A DNA stretch of 7,809 bases from Limisphaerales bacterium (GTDB lineage: Bacteria; Verrucomicrobiota; Verrucomicrobiia; Limisphaerales; PALSA-1396): the NCBI GenBank assembly GCA_003140275.1, contig PLJQ01000358.1:1-7809 (forward strand). The letters run 5' to 3'. The position numbers and the translations under genes are program-made. Positions 6,313-7,809 of this stretch are shown piece by piece. Numbering within the stretch: the first letter of the stretch is position 1; each line of letters begins with the position of its first letter. A model generated the notes under the pieces. That model worked only from the letters and a program-made list of their open reading frames with translations, was not told the origin of the DNA and ran no database searches.

Positions 6313-6413
6313 TTCTGTTTAACTGCATGGTTCCGGCTAAAGCGTGGACACCGAACGGTAAAATCTGCCCGCCGTCGCATTTCCGCACACGCAGATGATC
6401 GCCATCCGGGCTG

Positions 6414-7082
6414 ATGCGAAAATTACAATCGTCCAGCTTGTCATCGCCTCGGAATGGCGTATCATCTGTGACTGTGAAAGAAAAGTATGGACTGCCGTTG
6501 GTACTGATCGTCATTTTCGCGCTGACGCGACTGCCGGGACTGATGCCGTGGAATTTCAGCGCCGCGTACGCCCTGGCATTTTGCGCCGGAGTTTATTTCC
6601 CACGTCGGATGGCCTGGTGGCTGCCGCTCGGCACGTTGCTCGTCACGGATGTCCTCCTGAACGTTTTCTACTACCACGTGCCGCCGCTGAACGGCTACAT
6701 GCTGCTGACCTTGGCTGGCTTCGCCGGCATTGTGGCAATTGGCCGCTGCTTCAAGCCGCAGATGAACTGGGTCAAGCTCGTCGGCGGCGGATTGCTGGGG
6801 GGAATTCTGTTCTATCTCGTGAGCAACACCGCTTCGTGGTTCTACGATCCTGGCTATGCCAGGACCCTGGCGGGCTGGCTCCAGGCACTGACCGTTGGGC
6901 GGCCTGATTTTCATCCCACCACACTGGAGTTCTTCCGTAACACCCTGCTTAGTGGCGGCCTCTTCACCGCGCTGTTTGTCGGCTCGATGAAAATAAGCGA
7001 GGCGGCGGAGAGCCTTAAAGAAAAAGAGGGGGAGCCGGCGGAAGAAACCGACGGGGACAAGCCCGAAGAAGCCAAGGCGTGA
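6414..7082 (+). CDS. Small integral membrane protein, DUF6580-like putative transporter
   Basis: This 222-residue protein has five or six predicted membrane segments: about 27-44, 48-62, 66-87, 94-112, 120-143 and 177-193. The pattern includes an early LTRLPGLMPWNFSAAYALAFCAGVYF, then WWLPLGTLLVTDVLLN, SNTASWFY and a late FFRNTLLSGGLFTALFVG. It resembles the DUF6580 family of putative transport proteins, some of which look like substrate-binding components of vitamin transporters. No substrate can be inferred here. The last 25 residues are highly charged and acidic (EKEGEPAEETDGDKPEEAKA) and probably cytoplasmic. The ATG at 6414 is the longest start. GTG codons at 6468 and 6474 would place the start just before the first membrane segment, and the first 18-20 residues look unlike the family, so 6474 is a fair alternative. 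No ribosome binding site is clear. The metallophosphoesterase gene follows 82 bp downstream on the same strand. Confidence 0.82.
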   Translation: MRKLQSSSLSSPRNGVSSVTVKEKYGLPLVLIVIFALTRLPGLMPWNFSAAYALAFCAGVYFPRRMAWWLPLGTLLVTDVLLNVFYYHVPPLNGYMLLTLAGFAGIVAIGRCFKPQMNWVKLVGGGLLGGILFYLVSNTASWFYDPGYARTLAGWLQALTVGRPDFHPTTLEFFRNTLLSGGLFTALFVGSMKISEAAESLKEKEGEPAEETDGDKPEEAKA

Positions 7083-7094
7083 GAGGGATGGTGG

Positions 7095-7108
7095 TGCGTG
7101 ATGCGTGA
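7095..7108. repeat. Short 7-bp tandem repeat
   Basis: Two units of TGCGTGA lie in the 82-bp gap between the membrane protein and metallophosphoesterase genes. They share the 7-bp period of the arrays at 1-21 and 2331-2410. No promoter, terminator or ribosome binding site is recognisable in this gap. Confidence 0.55.
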
Positions 7109-7164
7109 TCCGTTAACGACACGGCGAGGTCTGAACGAAAGATCCAACACGTTTTACGCACACC

Positions 7165-7626
7165 ATGAAAATCGGCGTCATCTCCGACACCCACGGGCAT
7201 CTCGATCCGCGGATTCCGAAGCTTTTCGCGGGGGTTGATCACATCCTGCACGGCGGCGACATCGGCCCGCCGTGGCTGATTTCTGAACTGGAACAAATCG
7301 CCCCGGTCACGGCCGTGCTGGGCAACACCGACGCGGACCTGCACCTCAACGAAACTGAAGTGGTGCAACTGGGCGGCCGCACATTTCTGGCGCATCACAT
7401 CGTCGATCCGCGCGCCCCCGGTGAAATCATCAGGCAACGCATCCTTCGCGAAAATCCGGACGTGGTTGTGTTTGGTCACACCCACAAACCGTTCAACCAA
7501 AGGATTGGAAAGACGCTTTACTTCAATCCGGGATACGCGGGCCAGCCGCGCTTCAACCTGGAGCGCAGCATAGCGATCCTGCATTGCGACGACCGCGGCA
7601 TCCGGGCTGAGTTCAAGGCGCTTTGA
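7165..7626 (+). CDS. YfcE/MJ0936-type metallophosphoesterase
   Basis: This 153-residue cytoplasmic metal-dependent phosphodiesterase belongs to the small calcineurin-like family that includes E. coli YfcE. All metal-binding motifs are present in order: SDTHG (Asp8, His10), HGGD (Asp32), GNTD (Asn54), AHH (His77/His78) and GHTH (His105, His107). The usual NPGS signature near the C terminus reads NPGYAGQPR (121-129). The length is typical of a complete single-domain member. Relatives cleave phosphodiester model substrates and sometimes cyclic nucleotides; the natural substrate is usually unknown and cannot be given here. ATG at 7165 begins directly with the first strand MKIGVISDTHG, so the start is secure although no Shine-Dalgarno is visible. 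The gene follows the membrane protein gene by 82 bp; co-transcription is possible but unsupported. An inverted repeat starts 37 bp after the stop. Confidence 0.94.
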   Translation: MKIGVISDTHGHLDPRIPKLFAGVDHILHGGDIGPPWLISELEQIAPVTAVLGNTDADLHLNETEVVQLGGRTFLAHHIVDPRAPGEIIRQRILRENPDVVVFGHTHKPFNQRIGKTLYFNPGYAGQPRFNLERSIAILHCDDRGIRAEFKAL

Positions 7627-7662
7627 GAGGCCAGCGCGGTGAGAGCGGGTTTGAAAACTCCA

Positions 7663-7724
7663 GTTTGGTGTCCAGCCTTTAGGCTGCTCCCGTCGGAAAA
7701 CACGCTAAAGCGTGGACTCCAAAC
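7663..7724. repeat. Inverted repeat made of two TTTA-loop mini-hairpins
   Basis: The outer arms GTTTGGTGTCCA (7663-7674) and TGGACTCCAAAC (7713-7724) pair at 11 of 12 positions. Each half also folds alone: CAGCC-TTTA-GGCTG (7673-7686) and CACGC-TAAA-GCGTG (7701-7714). The family is the same as the outer arms of the composite repeat at 6095-6358. It lies shortly after the metallophosphoesterase gene but has no T-run, so it is not a standard terminator. Confidence 0.8.
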
Positions 7725-7763
7725 CAACTCTGGCCACGCCTCACACGCTGAAAACTGTAGCGT

Positions 7764-7801
7764 CAGCCATCTTGGCTGTCCTAGAGTTGGGCTTCCAGCC
7801 C
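7764..7801. repeat. Two small hairpins at the right edge
   Basis: CAGCC (7764-7768) pairs with GGCTG (7774-7778) around ATCTT. GGGCT (7789-7793) pairs with AGCCC (7797-7801) around TCC. The block looks like another palindromic element type, preceded by CTGTAGCGT, and may continue beyond the window. Confidence 0.6.
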
Positions 7802-7809
7802 GGCGGAGA

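Larger units (their letters stand above)
6095..6358. repeat. Composite nested inverted repeat
   Basis: The outer arms, 6095-6120 and 6333-6358, match as reverse complements at 23 of 26 positions (common core GGTGTCC..GCTTTAGCCGG). Inside them lie two inverted CTCTCC palindromic elements (6171-6208 and 6273-6312). At the centre is an imperfect stem pairing ACATTTCC (6213-6220) with GGAAAATGT (6227-6235), flanked by CTCAC (6210-6214) and GTGAG (6245-6249). The whole 264-bp segment is therefore symmetrical at several levels. No open reading frame of note and no clear target-site duplication were seen. Confidence 0.75.
6068..6413. other. Divergent intergenic region with nested inverted repeats
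   Basis: This 346-bp gap lies between two divergent genes and holds a composite inverted repeat at 6095-6358, described separately. Promoters for the flanking genes should lie here, but none is recognisable. About 6354-6475 reads on the minus strand as an open frame with plausible protein-like composition (including FRISPDGDHLRV). This may be a gene remnant cut off by the repeat, but I cannot assign it to a family. Confidence 0.5.

Noticed and set aside
6095..6358. Insertion sequence
   Set aside because: Terminal inverted repeats are present but there is no transposase frame and no visible target-site duplication. It is recorded as a composite repeat instead.
6414..7626. Two-gene operon forming a functional system
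   Set aside because: The membrane protein and metallophosphoesterase genes are co-directional but 82 bp apart, with a repeat in the gap, and nothing in the sequence links their functions.

Overview
This is a GC-rich window of about 7.8 kb that looks like ordinary chromosome from an environmental bacterium. My best guess is Verrucomicrobiota (the Pedosphaera/Limisphaerales side). That rests on three impressions: the style of the intergenic palindromes and 7-bp tandem repeats, the gene families present, and the lack of clear Shine-Dalgarno sequences. No phylogenetic marker is present, so the assignment is inference only. I see no tRNA, rRNA, CRISPR array, transposase, phage or plasmid gene.

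Layout from left to right. Positions 1-377 hold no gene but three copies of a CTCTCC-type palindromic element. Positions 378-2168 (minus) encode a large secreted protein or lipoprotein of unknown function, and a long hairpin repeat is translated at its N terminus. Positions 2169-2538 are a divergent intergenic region crowded with hairpins and 7- and 8-bp tandem repeats. Positions 2539-5325 (plus) encode a 928-residue membrane protein with a C-terminal spermidine-synthase-like methyltransferase-fold domain. It converges, 25 bp apart, with an RluA-family pseudouridine synthase at 5351-6067 (minus). Positions 6068-6413 are a second repeat-rich gap, built as a nested inverted repeat. Positions 6414-7082 (plus) encode a small membrane protein resembling DUF6580 putative transporters, followed by a YfcE-like metallophosphoesterase at 7165-7626 (plus). 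The window ends in more palindromic repeats.

The five genes do not form an evident pathway. They lie on alternating strands, and only the last two are co-directional. They appear to be housekeeping or accessory genes separated by repeat-filled spacers. I did not find a convincing new multi-gene system. The most interesting signals are (a) at least two families of dispersed palindromic elements, one with compensatory stem changes around a constant TTTA loop; (b) a long hairpin repeat read in frame ahead of a signal peptide; and (c) the altered catalytic motif and internal duplication of the spermidine-synthase fusion protein.
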